Origin: Lunatimonas sp. | GTDB taxonomy: Bacteria > Bacteroidota > Bacteroidia > Cytophagales > Cyclobacteriaceae | DNA: 64,000 bases | Reading direction: 5' to 3' | NCBI RefSeq assembly: GCF_020832325.1 | Contig: NZ_JAFIEU010000051.1 | Location: 276,740-340,739 of the forward strand | Shown here: positions 29,982-42,418 of the stretch, piece after piece | Layout of the letters: each line of letters opens with the position of its first letter | Numbering within the stretch: position 1 is the stretch's first letter | Notes under the pieces: model-generated | The model's database searches: none | What the model saw: the letters and a program-made list of their open reading frames with translations, nothing else | Told to the model about the DNA's origin: nothing | Made by a program: the position numbers and the translations under genes

Positions 29982-30332
29982 ATGGCTTTTAATAAAAACG
30001 AACGTAGACGTAGAATTAAGAAGAGTATCCGGAGAAAGATCTCCGGTACTGATTCTAGGCCTCGCTTGGCGGTATTCAAGAGTAATACTGGTATATATGC
30101 TCAGATCGTGAATGACCTAAAGGGACATACGCTGATGAGTGCGTCTTCTAAGGAATTGGGAGCAAAGGCAAACGCCAATATTTCTGTTTCCAAGGAAGTT
30201 GGTAAAAAACTGGCTGAGAAAGCGTTGGCCGGGGGAGTGACCGAAGTAGTATTTGATAGGAGTGGATACCTCTATCATGGAAATGTAAAAGCTTTGGCAG
30301 ACGGTGCCAGAGAAGCTGGCCTTAAATTTTAA
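29982..30332 (+). CDS. rplR: 50S ribosomal protein L18
   Basis: L18 (116 aa) binds 5S rRNA with L5. '[20 protein letters not shown]' and '[20 protein letters not shown]' followed by '[20 protein letters not shown]' are diagnostic. It lies in the normal place between rplF and rpsE. Confidence 0.98.
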   Translation: MAFNKNERRRRIKKSIRRKISGTDSRPRLAVFKSNTGIYAQIVNDLKGHTLMSASSKELGAKANANISVSKEVGKKLAEKALAGGVTEVVFDRSGYLYHGNVKALADGAREAGLKF

Positions 30333-30340
30333 TAGATATT

Positions 30341-30859
30341 ATGTCCCAAATACGAAAAAAACCAATTAGGGCTACTGATACTGAGCTGAAAGAAAAAGTA
30401 GTAGCTATAAACCGAGTTGCCAAAGTGGTAAAAGGTGGTAGAAGATTCTCTTTCTCAGCGATCGTAGTAGTAGGCGACGGAAACGGAATCGTTGGATATG
30501 GCTTGGGTAAAGCCAACGAGGTGACTGATGCTATTACAAAAGGCATAGAAGACGCAAAGAAGAACCTGATTCAGGTTCCACTTTATAAAGGAACTGTTCC
30601 CCATGATCAGTTAGGTAAATACGGAGGAGGATTGGTGCTCATCAAGCCTGCCGCTCCTGGTACAGGTGTTCTTGCTGGTGGTGCCATGAGGGCTGTCTTG
30701 GAAAGTGCCGGATATACCGATATCTTGGCTAAGTCTAAGGGATCTTCCAACCCACACAATGTGGTAAAAGCTACCATAGACGCGTTGGAAAACATGCGAG
30801 ATGCTATTGCAGTTTCGCAGCAAAGGAGAGTAAAATTGTCTAAGGTTTTTAACGGTTAA
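30341..30859 (+). CDS. rpsE: 30S ribosomal protein S5
   Basis: S5 (172 aa) lies near the mRNA entry site and affects decoding accuracy. '[20 protein letters not shown]' with '[20 protein letters not shown]' forms the double-stranded-RNA-binding domain, and '[20 protein letters not shown]' is the second conserved part. Confidence 0.98.
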   Translation: MSQIRKKPIRATDTELKEKVVAINRVAKVVKGGRRFSFSAIVVVGDGNGIVGYGLGKANEVTDAITKGIEDAKKNLIQVPLYKGTVPHDQLGKYGGGLVLIKPAAPGTGVLAGGAMRAVLESAGYTDILAKSKGSSNPHNVVKATIDALENMRDAIAVSQQRRVKLSKVFNG

Positions 30860-30863
30860 TACA

Positions 30864-31043
30864 ATGGCTAAGGTAAGAGTTACACAAATACGAAGCACGA
30901 TCAAGCGGCCTAAAGACCAAAAAGCGACTATCACTGCGTTGGGTTTGGGAAAGATTAACCGAACTGTTGAACTGGAAGGCACACCTCAGATATTGGGGAT
31001 GATCAATAAAGTGAGTCACCTTGTAAAAACGGAGGAGGTTTGA
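30864..31043 (+). CDS. rpmD: 50S ribosomal protein L30
   Basis: A 59-residue protein beginning '[20 protein letters not shown]' with '[20 protein letters not shown]' and '[15 protein letters not shown]' after it, the full L30 pattern. It starts 4 bp after the rpsE stop. It is short and easily missed, but it is in its standard place between rpsE and rplO. Confidence 0.96.
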   Translation: MAKVRVTQIRSTIKRPKDQKATITALGLGKINRTVELEGTPQILGMINKVSHLVKTEEV

Positions 31044-31103
31044 TTAGTTGATTCCACTTGGATCAGTACGTAATCAAGAAGCTCCTTGTTAAAATATAGA
31101 CAC

Positions 31104-31550
31104 ATGAAACTACATACATTAAGTCCTGCTGAAGGTTCTGTAAAAAACAGAAAGAGGATCGGCCGGGGTACCGGATCAGGGAGAGGTGGCACCTCAACCC
31201 GAGGTCACAAGGGTGCGAAGTCCCGTTCAGGGTACAAAAGCAAGCTTGGCTTTGAAGGTGGACAAATGCCTCTTCAGCGTAGGGTACCAAAATTCGGTTT
31301 TAAAAATATTAACCGCATTGAATACAAGCCCATCAATTTGGTTGAGCTACAAAGGCTGGCTGATAAACTGAGCACAGACACCATTTCATTTGAAACCTTG
31401 GTGGAAAATGGTATTGTGTCCAAGAAAGATGTTGTAAAAGTCCTAGGAACAGGCGAACTTACAGGCAAATTAAATGTGAGTGCGCACAAGTTCTCAGCGT
31501 CCGCCGAGGAGGCTATCCAAAAAATTGGCGGAACGGTCAATAAGCTTTAA
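31104..31550 (+). CDS. rplO: 50S ribosomal protein L15
   Basis: L15 (148 aa) is a late-assembly protein of the large subunit. The N-terminus '[20 protein letters not shown]' and the glycine-rich '[20 protein letters not shown]' are characteristic. I use ATG 31104; an in-frame TTG at 31086 would add six residues. The 3-bp gap to secY is typical of the spc operon. Confidence 0.97.
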   Translation: MKLHTLSPAEGSVKNRKRIGRGTGSGRGGTSTRGHKGAKSRSGYKSKLGFEGGQMPLQRRVPKFGFKNINRIEYKPINLVELQRLADKLSTDTISFETLVENGIVSKKDVVKVLGTGELTGKLNVSAHKFSASAEEAIQKIGGTVNKL

Positions 31551-31553
31551 ACA

Positions 31554-32870
31554 ATGAAAAAATTCATCACAACAGTTAAGAACATCTTTTCAATCGAAGA
31601 TTTGAGAATCCGTATTTTGAATACCATCGGATTTTTGGTGGTTTTTCGGATCGGTTCTTTTATCGTGTTGCCAGGTGTAGATCCCAATCTTCTCGGAGAA
31701 TCCGCTGGAGGTATATTTGGATTGATAGATACGTTCCTGGGAGGGTCCTTTAGTAGGGCTTCCATCTTTGGGTTGGGTATCATGCCCTACATATCTGCTT
31801 CCATTGTATTGCAGTTGTTAACTGTTGGTGTGCCCTATTTTCAAAAATTGCAGAAAGAAGGGGAATCTGGCCGCAAGCGGATCAATCAGATTACTCGGGT
31901 TTTGACTATTTTGATTACTGTGGCGCAGGGCATAGGGTACATAACGGCTACCATTCCCAATGAGGCAATCATGATCAACAAGTCCATGTTTATGGTGAGC
32001 TCGTTGGTGTTATTGACTGCCGGTACCATGTTCTGTATGTGGTTGGGCGAGAAAATTACTGAAAAAGGTATCGGAAACGGTATCTCCATGTTGATCATGA
32101 TTGGTATCATTTCTGCCTTGCCAGGTGCGATTATTGCGGAATCTCTTTCCAAAGGTTCTGGTGGTATCCTGCTGTTGATTATTGAGGCGGTTGTCTTATT
32201 CTTTGTGGTTGTGGGCACAGTTGCTCTCACCGAAGCCACTAGACGTATCCCTGTGCAATATGCTAAACAGGTAGTAGGGGGGAAAGTGTACGGTGGACAA
32301 CGGCAATACATTCCAATCAAGGTAAATGCTTCTGGGGTGATGCCTATCATCTTTGCGCAGTCTTTGATGTTCTTGCCGGCACTAATCGCCCAGATATGGG
32401 CCGACTCCAGTGATATTGCTGCGTATATTGGTACTACATTCAGTGATTTTACCAGTTGGCAGTATAACTTGGTGTTTGCGTTGATGATTATCCTGTTTAC
32501 GTTCTTCTACACTGCCATTACGGTGAATCCAGAACAAATAGCGGAGGACATGAAGCGGAACGGTGGATTTATACCAGGCATCAAGCCGGGTGGGCCCACA
32601 GCAGACTTCATTGATAACATTATTTCGAGAATTACTTTGCCAGGATCGTTTCTTTTGTCAATAGTCGCGATTTTGCCTGCATTCGCGATTGTTGCAGGGG
32701 TCAGTGGAGAGTTTGCTCAGTTTTATGGAGGAACTTCCCTACTGATTATGGTGGGGGTGATTTTAGATACGCTTCGTCAGATCGAAAGCTATCTGCTGAT
32801 GAGGCACTACGAAGGTATGATGAAGAGCGGTAACATGAAGAATGACCCTTCGAGTTATGCAGTAGCTTAG
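31554..32870 (+). CDS. secY: preprotein translocase subunit SecY
   Basis: SecY (438 aa) forms the protein-conducting pore. Ten membrane segments can be followed; landmarks are 'RIGSFIVLPGVDPNLL' in the first segment, 'GLGIMPYISASIVLQLL' in the second, 'GIGNGISMLIMIGIIS' and the cytosolic loop 'RRIPVQYAKQVVGGKVYGGQ'. It lacks an adjoining adk gene; map begins 1 bp after its stop. Confidence 0.98.
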   Translation: MKKFITTVKNIFSIEDLRIRILNTIGFLVVFRIGSFIVLPGVDPNLLGESAGGIFGLIDTFLGGSFSRASIFGLGIMPYISASIVLQLLTVGVPYFQKLQKEGESGRKRINQITRVLTILITVAQGIGYITATIPNEAIMINKSMFMVSSLVLLTAGTMFCMWLGEKITEKGIGNGISMLIMIGIISALPGAIIAESLSKGSGGILLLIIEAVVLFFVVVGTVALTEATRRIPVQYAKQVVGGKVYGGQRQYIPIKVNASGVMPIIFAQSLMFLPALIAQIWADSSDIAAYIGTTFSDFTSWQYNLVFALMIILFTFFYTAITVNPEQIAEDMKRNGGFIPGIKPGGPTADFIDNIISRITLPGSFLLSIVAILPAFAIVAGVSGEFAQFYGGTSLLIMVGVILDTLRQIESYLLMRHYEGMMKSGNMKNDPSSYAVA

Positions 32871-32871
32871 T

Positions 32872-33648
32872 ATGATACATTATAAGACGAAGGAAGAGGT
32901 CGAGTTAATAAAACAAAGTGCTCAGATTTTAGGAAAAGCGCACGGAGAAGTTGCCAAATATGTGAAAGAAGGGGTAAAGACCTCTTTTCTAGATAAGATT
33001 GCTGAAGAATACATAAGAGACCATCAGGGAATCCCCTCCTTTAAGGGGTACAACGGGTTCCCTGCTTCTCTTTGTATTTCTGTTAATGAAGTAGTCGTTC
33101 ATGGGTTTCCCAGTGGCTACGAATTGAAGGATGGTGATATAATCTCAATAGATTGTGGAGTCTTTCACCAAGGTTTTCATAGCGATTCCGCTTATACTTA
33201 CCCTGTCGGTGAAGTTTCCCCTTCTATATTGAATTTGCTGGATGTTACCAAGGCTTCCCTGTATTTAGGGATAGAGAAAGCGGTTTATAACAGCCGAATT
33301 GGTGACATTGGGCATGCCATTCAGAAATACGTAGAATCGAAAGGTTTTACTGTGGTACGTGAATTAGTAGGCCATGGGTTAGGTAAAAGCCTGCACGAAG
33401 CGCCCGAGGTGCCCAATTACGGGAAACGGGGTAGTGGTCAAGTGCTGAAGAGCGGTTTAGTGATTGCAATTGAGCCTATGGTTAATTTGGGTACCCGTAA
33501 CGTGGTGCAGGAACGCGATGGCTGGACAATTCGAACGGCAGATCGCAAAGTGTCGGCCCATTTCGAGCACACGGTGGCGATCTTTGAAGACAAAACGGAG
33601 GTTCTCACCACACATCAGTATATAGAAGAAAATTTTACATATGGCTAA
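32872..33648 (+). CDS. map: methionine aminopeptidase, type I
   Basis: This enzyme (258 aa) removes the initiator methionine from new proteins. Metal ligands are visible in '[20 protein letters not shown]' (two Asp), '[19 protein letters not shown]' (His), 'AIEPM' (Glu) and the final '[11 protein letters not shown]' (Glu). Length is normal and there is no N-terminal zinc-finger extension. Its end overlaps infA by 8 bp. Confidence 0.97.
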   Translation: MIHYKTKEEVELIKQSAQILGKAHGEVAKYVKEGVKTSFLDKIAEEYIRDHQGIPSFKGYNGFPASLCISVNEVVVHGFPSGYELKDGDIISIDCGVFHQGFHSDSAYTYPVGEVSPSILNLLDVTKASLYLGIEKAVYNSRIGDIGHAIQKYVESKGFTVVRELVGHGLGKSLHEAPEVPNYGKRGSGQVLKSGLVIAIEPMVNLGTRNVVQERDGWTIRTADRKVSAHFEHTVAIFEDKTEVLTTHQYIEENFTYG

Positions 33649-33859
33649 ACAGGCATCAATAGAGCAAGACGGCACCATTATCGAGGCACTGTCTAATGCA
33701 ATGTTTAAAGTTGAATTGGAGAATGGGCATCAGTTGATCGCTCATATTTCCGGAAAAATGAGGATGAACTATATTAAAATCTTGCCTGGAGATAAGGTCA
33801 AATTGGAGTTGTCTCCTTACGATCTTTCCAAGGGCCGGATTGTATATCGTTATAAATAA
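33641..33859 (+). CDS. infA: translation initiation factor IF-1
   Basis: IF-1 (72 aa) is a single OB-fold protein that occupies the A site during initiation. '[20 protein letters not shown]' and '[20 protein letters not shown]' with '[18 protein letters not shown]' match the family end to end. The ATG lies within the last codons of map. Confidence 0.98.
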   Translation: MAKQASIEQDGTIIEALSNAMFKVELENGHQLIAHISGKMRMNYIKILPGDKVKLELSPYDLSKGRIVYRYK

Positions 33860-33912
33860 CCAGTAAATCATCAGGGAGCGGCGGGAGCCACTTCCAAAAA
33901 TTTGATACAATC

Positions 33913-34029
33913 ATGAAAGTAAAGGCATCTATTAAGAAGAGAAGTGCTGATTGCAAAGTGATCCGTAGAAAAGGAAAACTTTATGTGATCAATAAAAAGA
34001 ATCCCAAGTTTAAACAAAGACAAGGTTAA
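33913..34029 (+). CDS. rpmJ: 50S ribosomal protein L36, degenerate zinc site
   Basis: A 38-residue protein that begins '[20 protein letters not shown]' and ends '[12 protein letters not shown]'. The zinc-ribbon form has Cys11, Cys14, Cys27 and His33; here positions 11, 27 and 33 are Ser, Asn and Phe, and only Cys14 remains. It therefore should not bind zinc. The gene is too short for most frame searches but is in its standard place between infA and rpsM. Confidence 0.96.
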   Translation: MKVKASIKKRSADCKVIRRKGKLYVINKKNPKFKQRQG

Positions 34030-34034
34030 TTACT

Positions 34035-34412
34035 ATGGCTAGAATTGCAGGTGTTGACATTCCAGACAACAAGCGGGGAGAAATCGGCCTTACCTATATT
34101 TTCGGTATAGGCAGGAGCTCTGCTAAGGCGATCCTTAGCAAGGCAGGTATCTCATTAGATAAAAAAGCAGGTGAGTGGGACGACGACGAGTCTACCGCTA
34201 TCAGGAACATCATTGCGGAGGAGTACAAGACAGAAGGTGTATTAAAGTCTGAAGTACAGCTCAGCATCAAAAGATTGATGGATATTGGATGTTACCGAGG
34301 TTTGAGACACCGGAAAGGTTTGCCAGTGAGAGGCCAGAAAACCAAGAATAACGCCAGAACCAGAAAAGGTAAGAGAAAGACTGTTGCCAACAAGAAAAAA
34401 GCAACTAAATAA
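34035..34412 (+). CDS. rpsM: 30S ribosomal protein S13
   Basis: S13 (125 aa) forms bridges to the large subunit from the 30S head. '[20 protein letters not shown]', '[16 protein letters not shown]' and '[20 protein letters not shown]' are diagnostic, with a Lys-rich tail. It begins 5 bp after rpmJ. Confidence 0.98.
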   Translation: MARIAGVDIPDNKRGEIGLTYIFGIGRSSAKAILSKAGISLDKKAGEWDDDESTAIRNIIAEEYKTEGVLKSEVQLSIKRLMDIGCYRGLRHRKGLPVRGQKTKNNARTRKGKRKTVANKKKATK

Positions 34413-34427
34413 ATCTTGATTTAGATC

Positions 34428-34826
34428 ATGGCTCAGAAAAGAAACGAAAAAGCGAAAGCTAAAAAGCGAGTTGTCAAGGTAGAAGCTGTGGGACAAGCCC
34501 ATATCAAAGCTTCTTTTAACAACATCATCATATCCATTACCAATAATTCAGGTCAGGTTATCTCTTGGGCTTCTGCGGGTAAGATGGGATTTAGGGGTTC
34601 TAAGAAGAACACTCCCTACGCTGCGCAAATGGCTGCCCAAAACTGTGGTCAGGTAGCTTATGACCTTGGATTGAGGAAAATCGAAGTGTTTGTAAAAGGT
34701 CCTGGTGCGGGAAGAGAGTCAGCTATTAGAACTTTACAAAATGTAGGACTCGACGTTACGACAATTACTGACGTGACTCCGCTGCCGCACAACGGTTGTC
34801 GCCCTCCAAAACGTAGAAGAGTATAA
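34428..34826 (+). CDS. rpsK: 30S ribosomal protein S11
   Basis: S11 (132 aa) is on the 30S platform near the mRNA exit. '[20 protein letters not shown]' and '[20 protein letters not shown]' with the end '[18 protein letters not shown]' are classical. The N-terminal 18 residues are a basic extension. Confidence 0.98.
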   Translation: MAQKRNEKAKAKKRVVKVEAVGQAHIKASFNNIIISITNNSGQVISWASAGKMGFRGSKKNTPYAAQMAAQNCGQVAYDLGLRKIEVFVKGPGAGRESAIRTLQNVGLDVTTITDVTPLPHNGCRPPKRRRV

Positions 34827-34844
34827 TTTTAAAGAAGAGATAGC

Positions 34845-35450
34845 ATGGCTAGATATAGAGGTCCAAAAGCGAAAATTGCCCGAAAGTTCGGTGAACCTAT
34901 CGAAGGGCAAAGTAAAGTACTTCAAAAGAAAAACTATCCTCCTGGTCAGCATGGCAGGGGAAGAAGGAAAAAGCAGTCTGAATACGCGATTCAGTTGATG
35001 GAAAAACAAAAGGCAAAATACATCTACGGTATCTTGGAACGTCAGTTTGCAAAGATGTTTGACATTGCCTCTCGAAAAAAGGGCGTTACCGGTGAAAACC
35101 TACTTCAACTATTGGAGTCTAGGTTGGACAATACCGTGTACCGTCTGGGCATTGCGCCCACCCGTAGAGCGGCCCGTCAGCTCGTTTCGCACAAGCATAT
35201 CTTGGTTAATGGAGAGTTGGTAAACATCCCTTCGTACACCTTGAAGCCTGGCGATGTGGTTGGCGTAAGAGAGCGTTCCAAGTCTTTGGAGGCAATTACG
35301 AGTAGTTTGACAGGAAGACCTGCGAACAGGTTCCCTTGGTTAGAGTGGGAGGCGTCTTCTTTGAGTGGTAAGTTTGTCAGCATCCCTGTAAGGGACGACA
35401 TACCTGAAAATATCAAAGAGCAACTGATCGTTGAACTTTACTCTAAATAA
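34845..35450 (+). CDS. rpsD: 30S ribosomal protein S4
   Basis: S4 (201 aa) nucleates 30S assembly. '[20 protein letters not shown]' lacks the cysteine knuckle found in some bacteria. The S4 RNA-binding domain is seen at '[20 protein letters not shown]' and '[20 protein letters not shown]'. In E. coli S4 represses the alpha operon; no such site was identified here. Confidence 0.98.
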   Translation: MARYRGPKAKIARKFGEPIEGQSKVLQKKNYPPGQHGRGRRKKQSEYAIQLMEKQKAKYIYGILERQFAKMFDIASRKKGVTGENLLQLLESRLDNTVYRLGIAPTRRAARQLVSHKHILVNGELVNIPSYTLKPGDVVGVRERSKSLEAITSSLTGRPANRFPWLEWEASSLSGKFVSIPVRDDIPENIKEQLIVELYSK

Positions 35451-35483
35451 AAATTAATTCCCGACCTTAAAAGAACTATCGAT

Positions 35484-36473
35484 ATGTCCATATTAGCATT
35501 TCAAATGCCGGAGAAAGTGGTGATGGAAAAAGCAGATGATTTTCACGGTCTGTTTACGTTCAAGCCATTGGAAAAAGGTTACGGGGTTACTATTGGTAAT
35601 GCATTAAGGAGAATCCTTCTCTCTTCCTTGGAGGGCTATGCGATCACTGCGGTAAAGCTACCCGGTGTAGTCCATGAGTTTTCCAGCATCGAGGGAGTAG
35701 TGGAAGATGTTACTGATATTATCCTAAATCTGAAGCAAGTAAGATTTAAAAAGCTGCATGAATCCATAGACGGCAAGATCACCGTGGAAGTAAAAGGCAA
35801 AGATGTCTTTACTGCCGGAGATATCGCCAAGTATACTTCTTCCTTTGAAGTTTTGAATCCGGATCTGATTATCTGTCATTTGGATGATTCTAAAAGCTTG
35901 GAAATCGAACTTACGGTTGAAAAAGGAAGAGGATACTTGCCAGCAGAGGAATCCAAGCCAAAAGAGCAGGTGTATGGCGTCATCCCAATCGACGCGATCT
36001 TCACTCCCATCAAAAATGTAAAATACCGTGTGGAAAACACCCGGGTGGAGCAGAAGACCGACTACGAGCAATTGGTGATGGAAGTTAGCACGGACGGGTC
36101 CATCCATCCGGAGAAGGCCCTTCAGGAATCTGCTAAGATTCTGATTCAGCATTTCATGTTGTTCTCTGATCAAACCATGGTAATCGATGCCCCAGGAAGT
36201 GGAGCCATCGAGCCTATTGATGAAGAATACCTGCACATGAGGAAGTTGTTGAAGACCTCTTTGAGCGATTTGGATCTTTCTGTCAGAGCTTACAACTGCC
36301 TAAAAGCGGCCGATGTGAAAACATTAGGTGATTTGGCTAGACTGGAGATTTCAGACATGATGAAATTCCGAAACTTTGGTAAGAAATCGTTGGCGGAATT
36401 GGAGCAGTTGATCCAGGAAAAGGGCCTTACCTTTGGAATGGATTTGTCTAAGTATAAACTTGATGAAGAATAA
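35484..36473 (+). CDS. rpoA: RNA polymerase alpha subunit
   Basis: The alpha subunit (329 aa) dimerises to start RNA polymerase assembly. The N-terminal domain shows '[20 protein letters not shown]' and '[20 protein letters not shown]'; the C-terminal DNA-binding domain starts near residue 255 with '[20 protein letters not shown]' and has '[19 protein letters not shown]'. It precedes rplQ by 6 bp. Confidence 0.98.
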   Translation: MSILAFQMPEKVVMEKADDFHGLFTFKPLEKGYGVTIGNALRRILLSSLEGYAITAVKLPGVVHEFSSIEGVVEDVTDIILNLKQVRFKKLHESIDGKITVEVKGKDVFTAGDIAKYTSSFEVLNPDLIICHLDDSKSLEIELTVEKGRGYLPAEESKPKEQVYGVIPIDAIFTPIKNVKYRVENTRVEQKTDYEQLVMEVSTDGSIHPEKALQESAKILIQHFMLFSDQTMVIDAPGSGAIEPIDEEYLHMRKLLKTSLSDLDLSVRAYNCLKAADVKTLGDLARLEISDMMKFRNFGKKSLAELEQLIQEKGLTFGMDLSKYKLDEE

Positions 36474-36479
36474 AATAAA

Positions 36480-37031
36480 ATGAGACACGGCAAGAAATTT
36501 AACCACCTTGGAAGGACGGCACCGCACCGAAAGGCGATGCTTTCTAACATGGCTAGTTCGCTGTTCCTGCATAAGCGCATATCCACTACGCTGGCCAAAG
36601 CCAAGGAACTTAGAAAATACGTAGAGCCATTCATCACCAGGGCAAAAGAAGATACCACCCACAATAGAAGGGTAGTTTTCTCCTACCTACAAAACAAAGA
36701 TGCCATAAAAGAACTTTTTGGCACGGTAGTCGAAAAGGTCGGAAACCGACCAGGAGGATATACCCGAATCATCAAAACAGGATTACGTCTAGGTGATAAC
36801 GCCGAGATGTGTATCATTGAACTGGTAGACTTCAACGAATTGATGCTACAGGATGCTAAGCCTGCGAAGAAATCTTCTAGAAGAAGAAGCAGAAGAGGTG
36901 CGGGTAAGAGTGAATCAGAGGCCAATGTAGCAGCTCCCGTAGTGGAAGAGGCCGCTCCGGCTAACGAGGCTACTGAAGACCAAGCTCCTGAATCCGATGC
37001 TGATTCCACTGAGGAGAAAAAAGCGGAATAA
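36480..37031 (+). CDS. rplQ: 50S ribosomal protein L17 with C-terminal extension
   Basis: L17 lies at the tunnel exit. The core (about residues 1-120) has '[20 protein letters not shown]' and '[20 protein letters not shown]'. The protein is 183 aa, some 60 residues longer than the E. coli one: a basic run ([11 protein letters not shown]) followed by an acidic Ala/Glu-rich tail. Such tails are, as far as I recall, usual in Bacteroidota. It ends the ribosomal cluster. Confidence 0.97.
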   Translation: MRHGKKFNHLGRTAPHRKAMLSNMASSLFLHKRISTTLAKAKELRKYVEPFITRAKEDTTHNRRVVFSYLQNKDAIKELFGTVVEKVGNRPGGYTRIIKTGLRLGDNAEMCIIELVDFNELMLQDAKPAKKSSRRRSRRGAGKSESEANVAAPVVEEAAPANEATEDQAPESDADSTEEKKAE

Positions 37032-37062
37032 GTTTGAGTATGTATGACTACATGCATTTTCG

Positions 37063-37096
37063 AAAGAGGGATTGGGCTTAGGTTCAATCCCTTTTT
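37063..37096 (+). terminator. terminator after rplQ
   Basis: AGGGATTG (37067-37074) pairs with CAATCCCT (37085-37092), extended outward by A-T pairs, followed by a run of six T. It closes the ribosomal transcript 31 nt after the stop of rplQ. Confidence 0.85.
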
Positions 37097-37140
37097 TGTA
37101 TCCTTTCACCATTTATTCTATCACTTACTGATAAAATCCT

Positions 37141-37148
37141 TAAATTTG
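37141..37148 (+). promoter_or_regulatory. promoter -7 element for carA-eno
   Basis: TAAATTTG fits TAnnTTTG and is followed by CCCATTC. It lies 17 nt upstream of the carA start codon. The -33 region has no clear TTTG. Confidence 0.5.
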
Positions 37149-37165
37149 CCCATTCAAATTTCATC

Positions 37166-39554
<2,389 letters not shown>

Positions 39555-39578
39555 AATTAAAGAATGTATTTCGATCGT

Positions 39579-39609
39579 AAAAAGCTCCGAGTTTTTCGGA
39601 GCTTTTTTT
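39579..39609 (+). terminator. terminator after eno
   Basis: AAAAAGCTCCGA (39579-39590) and TCGGAGCTTTTT (39596-39607) form a perfect 12-bp stem with a GTTTT loop, ending in TTT. It is a strong intrinsic terminator. Confidence 0.9.
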
Positions 39610-39769
39610 ATGCCTTTTTTTTAAATTATTAAAAAATTAGGCAAATTAAACAATCGATTTCATGTGCTTGTAATTTGTTCTTTAACGGTCACATGGAATC
39701 TCGCATGGTTTACAGTCATCCCAGTGTTTGACGGCTACGTCATGCTCGATTTCAACTAACCCAAAATGT

Positions 39770-40891
39770 ATGCGCGTTATTCGCTTTTCTTTATATTTAT
39801 CTATCCTGATTGCAGTGTGTACTTCCTGTGAATCCTCACCTAAAACTGCGGACCGCTCGCATATTGAGTTATTTAAGGTGAAAGAGGAAAGACTTCCTTT
39901 GGAAATAAAGGAGCTAATTCCTTTGGAAACTACGCCAGACAATTTACTCAGTGCCCAATCGGATGTTCGGTTTTGGAATGACGGATTCTTAATTTGGGAG
40001 AGTCAGCGTAGGGGAGATGTGCATCATTTTTTGGAAGATGGGTCCTATGCGGGAAAGGTATTGGAGGTTGGGGAAGGCCCAGATAAAGTGGCCCGAATAT
40101 CCCATTTATTGCGCCCTACAAGCGATCTGGAAATTCTAACCGGACAGGGTATGGATACCGAACTTATCCGGTTTCCAATGCCAAAGGACACACCGGAATC
40201 CACCACATTGGGCGTTTTGGGCTTTTCTGCGGAATGGAGTCCATCCGGGCGCTTAGCGGTGTATGCCGGGCATAATTTACCGGTCTCGGACCATCGACTT
40301 TATTTGTTGGATGAGGAGGGGGGTATAGTCAGCCGGTTTTTGGAGAACGATTATTCCAACGAAATGATGCCGATCACAGGCATAAATCTTTATCCCTTTC
40401 CGAATAAATTGTTTTTCCACGATTCATTTGATCCGGTGATTTATGAAGTTGTAGGGGACACCATAGCACCCTATGTAACCTTTGATTTTGGACGCATGGC
40501 GATACCCTCTGAATTTTGGGAGGAAGATTTGATGGAGGCCTTTATGAAGCTGAATGAACGTGGATTTGCCGACGTCTATCGAATGCACGACAGTGAATCG
40601 TACAGTCTGTTTGAAATCTATGTTCAATCTATGGAAGGGGTCGAAAACCATCAGATCTTGCTGGATAAATCTACTAATTCCGTAAAGAAACAGGTTTTTC
40701 ATCAGCACGGGTCCCATGTATTATACCAACCGGTAGGATTTCGTTCGGATCGGGAGTTGGTTTTTTTGGTGGAGATGAAGACGCTGAAGTCGGGTGTGGG
40801 GCAAATGGAATTGGCTCCAGGGCTGCGGGAACAGCTAGAGGGGTGGGCAGACGACGATAACCCGGTATTGATCGTGGCAGCTTTGCGTTAG
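39770..40891 (+). CDS. six-bladed beta-propeller lipoprotein
   Basis: The protein has 373 residues from ATG 39770. It starts MRVIRFSLYLSILIAVCTSC, a signal peptide with the lipobox ending at Cys20, so it is probably anchored in an envelope membrane; the frame upstream from a TTG at 39728 would spoil this. The body has the look of Bacteroidota six-bladed propellers: 'LEVGEGPDKVARISHLLRP' matches the recurring G-x-GP motif, followed by short repeating strands with 'FWNDGFLIWE' and 'LYLLDEEGG'. Function is unknown. It stands after the eno terminator and before a second envelope protein gene. I first considered DUF4221, which shares this fold. Confidence 0.7.
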   Translation: MRVIRFSLYLSILIAVCTSCESSPKTADRSHIELFKVKEERLPLEIKELIPLETTPDNLLSAQSDVRFWNDGFLIWESQRRGDVHHFLEDGSYAGKVLEVGEGPDKVARISHLLRPTSDLEILTGQGMDTELIRFPMPKDTPESTTLGVLGFSAEWSPSGRLAVYAGHNLPVSDHRLYLLDEEGGIVSRFLENDYSNEMMPITGINLYPFPNKLFFHDSFDPVIYEVVGDTIAPYVTFDFGRMAIPSEFWEEDLMEAFMKLNERGFADVYRMHDSESYSLFEIYVQSMEGVENHQILLDKSTNSVKKQVFHQHGSHVLYQPVGFRSDRELVFLVEMKTLKSGVGQMELAPGLREQLEGWADDDNPVLIVAALR

Positions 40892-41088
40892 GATACTCTT
40901 GTACTTGGTTCTACAAAAGCACCAATTATTCCCTATAAATGGCTATAAGATTGACCCTACATGTATGCCAAAGTTGCATTTCAAAAAGGAAGGAAGGAAC
41001 TAACAGTTTAACGGACAAACTACAACCTACAATTTAACCTTCCGTAATATAGAAAAGGATGTACTAGATTCCTTTTTTCAATCAGGCT

Positions 41089-42300
41089 ATGTTCAAACAG
41101 CTAGTAGCGGTATCGTTCGCTTTTTTTCTATCGATTGGCAGCAACTTCGGAATGGCCCAGCAGGTATCCATTACAGGGCGTATAGTTGATGGCACGACCA
41201 ATGAGCCCCTTCCTTTTGCCTCCGTGTTCATCAACAATTCCATGCAAGGATCCGTAGCGGATCAAAATGGTCAGTTTGAATTGAAGGTGAATAAAGGTGT
41301 CTACGAAATTATTGTTTCCATGATGGGGTATGACAGACTGGTTTACCAAGCTGATTTTACCTCCAACCCTCCGACATACTTGTTTGAGCTTGCTCCGCTT
41401 GTTGTTGAATTGAAAGAATTGGAAATAAAGGCGGAAAGAAGCAGAGAGTGGTATGAGAACTTGAAAACATTTCAATTTTTTTTCCTTGGGAGCAGCGAGA
41501 ATGGGATCCGAAGCAAAATTCTTAACCCGGAAGTGCTGGTCATAGACAGGCAAGAAAGTTCGCTAAAAGTCAGAAGTGTGGATTTTTTGGAAATTGAAAA
41601 TCACGGATTAGGTCTACATATCAGGTACTTGTTATCATCCTTTCAATACGATATTGACGAGGGAATTTTCCGCTATATGGGATATCCCAGTTATATGGAA
41701 TTCGATGGAGGTAAAAGGCACAAACTCAATAGATGGGCAAAGGCAAGGAAGAGAGCGTATTTAGGTTCTTGGATGCATTTTAAAAGAGCTCTCAGGGACG
41801 GTATAGTTAGTGAGGAAGGGTTTGAAGTGAGACGTATGGAATTGATTCCAAATCCGGACAGGCCTGATGATCAGACCATAGAAGAGGCGAAAAAACGCAT
41901 GCAGGAAATACAGGAACTTCCGTATAGTTTGTTTAAAGATTCCCTTAATGCATTGATTGAGAAGGAGAAGCTACCTAAAACAATCGAGAAAGTGGAAGAG
42001 GACCTGTTGGCTTCCAATACCTACAGCCGTAACGTGGAGGGGGTCATTGAATTGGATTTTGAAAACTATCTTCAAATAACCTTTAAACATGCCAAACTCC
42101 CAAAAGAATATGTGAAGGGCTTTCATAGTGGCTACCGGCCGGTTTATGAAAATCCGGTTTCCAGCATTCACTTGATAGCTCCCCTCACCATTTACCCATC
42201 AGGTCAGGAATCGAATCCGTTAAACCTTCATTTATACGGATATTGGGCATGGCAAAAAATGGCAGATTCACTCCCTATGGACTTTTCATTGGAGGATTAA
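41089..42300 (+). CDS. carboxypeptidase-regulatory-like domain protein, exported
   Basis: A 403-residue protein with a signal peptide (MFKQLVAVSFAFFLSIGSNF then GMAQQ). Residues about 25-110 form a carboxypeptidase-regulatory-like beta-sandwich: 'VSITGRIVDGTTNEPLPFAS', 'VADQNGQFELKVNKGVYEII' and 'SMMGYDRLVY', as found at the start of TonB-dependent receptors. No TonB plug or barrel follows; the rest (about 120-403) is mixed, with a charged helical stretch at 'DDQTIEEAKKRMQEIQELPY'. Function unknown, probably periplasmic or outer-membrane associated. It follows the propeller lipoprotein by about 200 bp. Confidence 0.72.
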   Translation: MFKQLVAVSFAFFLSIGSNFGMAQQVSITGRIVDGTTNEPLPFASVFINNSMQGSVADQNGQFELKVNKGVYEIIVSMMGYDRLVYQADFTSNPPTYLFELAPLVVELKELEIKAERSREWYENLKTFQFFFLGSSENGIRSKILNPEVLVIDRQESSLKVRSVDFLEIENHGLGLHIRYLLSSFQYDIDEGIFRYMGYPSYMEFDGGKRHKLNRWAKARKRAYLGSWMHFKRALRDGIVSEEGFEVRRMELIPNPDRPDDQTIEEAKKRMQEIQELPYSLFKDSLNALIEKEKLPKTIEKVEEDLLASNTYSRNVEGVIELDFENYLQITFKHAKLPKEYVKGFHSGYRPVYENPVSSIHLIAPLTIYPSGQESNPLNLHLYGYWAWQKMADSLPMDFSLED

Positions 42301-42390
42301 TGGTAAATTCACATCGGTGGCTTCGCCGGAGGTGTCTTGGGTTTGATGATTTTATTCTCCTCTATTAACTGTTGGAATACCTTCATTGAC

Positions 42391-42398
42391 TATATTTG
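42391..42398 (+). promoter_or_regulatory. promoter -7 element for the ftsB-type gene
   Basis: TATATTTG matches TAnnTTTG, 20 nt upstream of the start codon. There is no good TTTG at the right distance (TTGG at 42372-42375 is close). Confidence 0.45.
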
Positions 42399-42418
42399 TG
42401 TAAACATATAAGAAGGCG

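Noticed and set aside
39728..39770. Upstream TTG start for the propeller lipoprotein
   Set aside because: It would place a polar stretch before the signal peptide and hide the lipobox.
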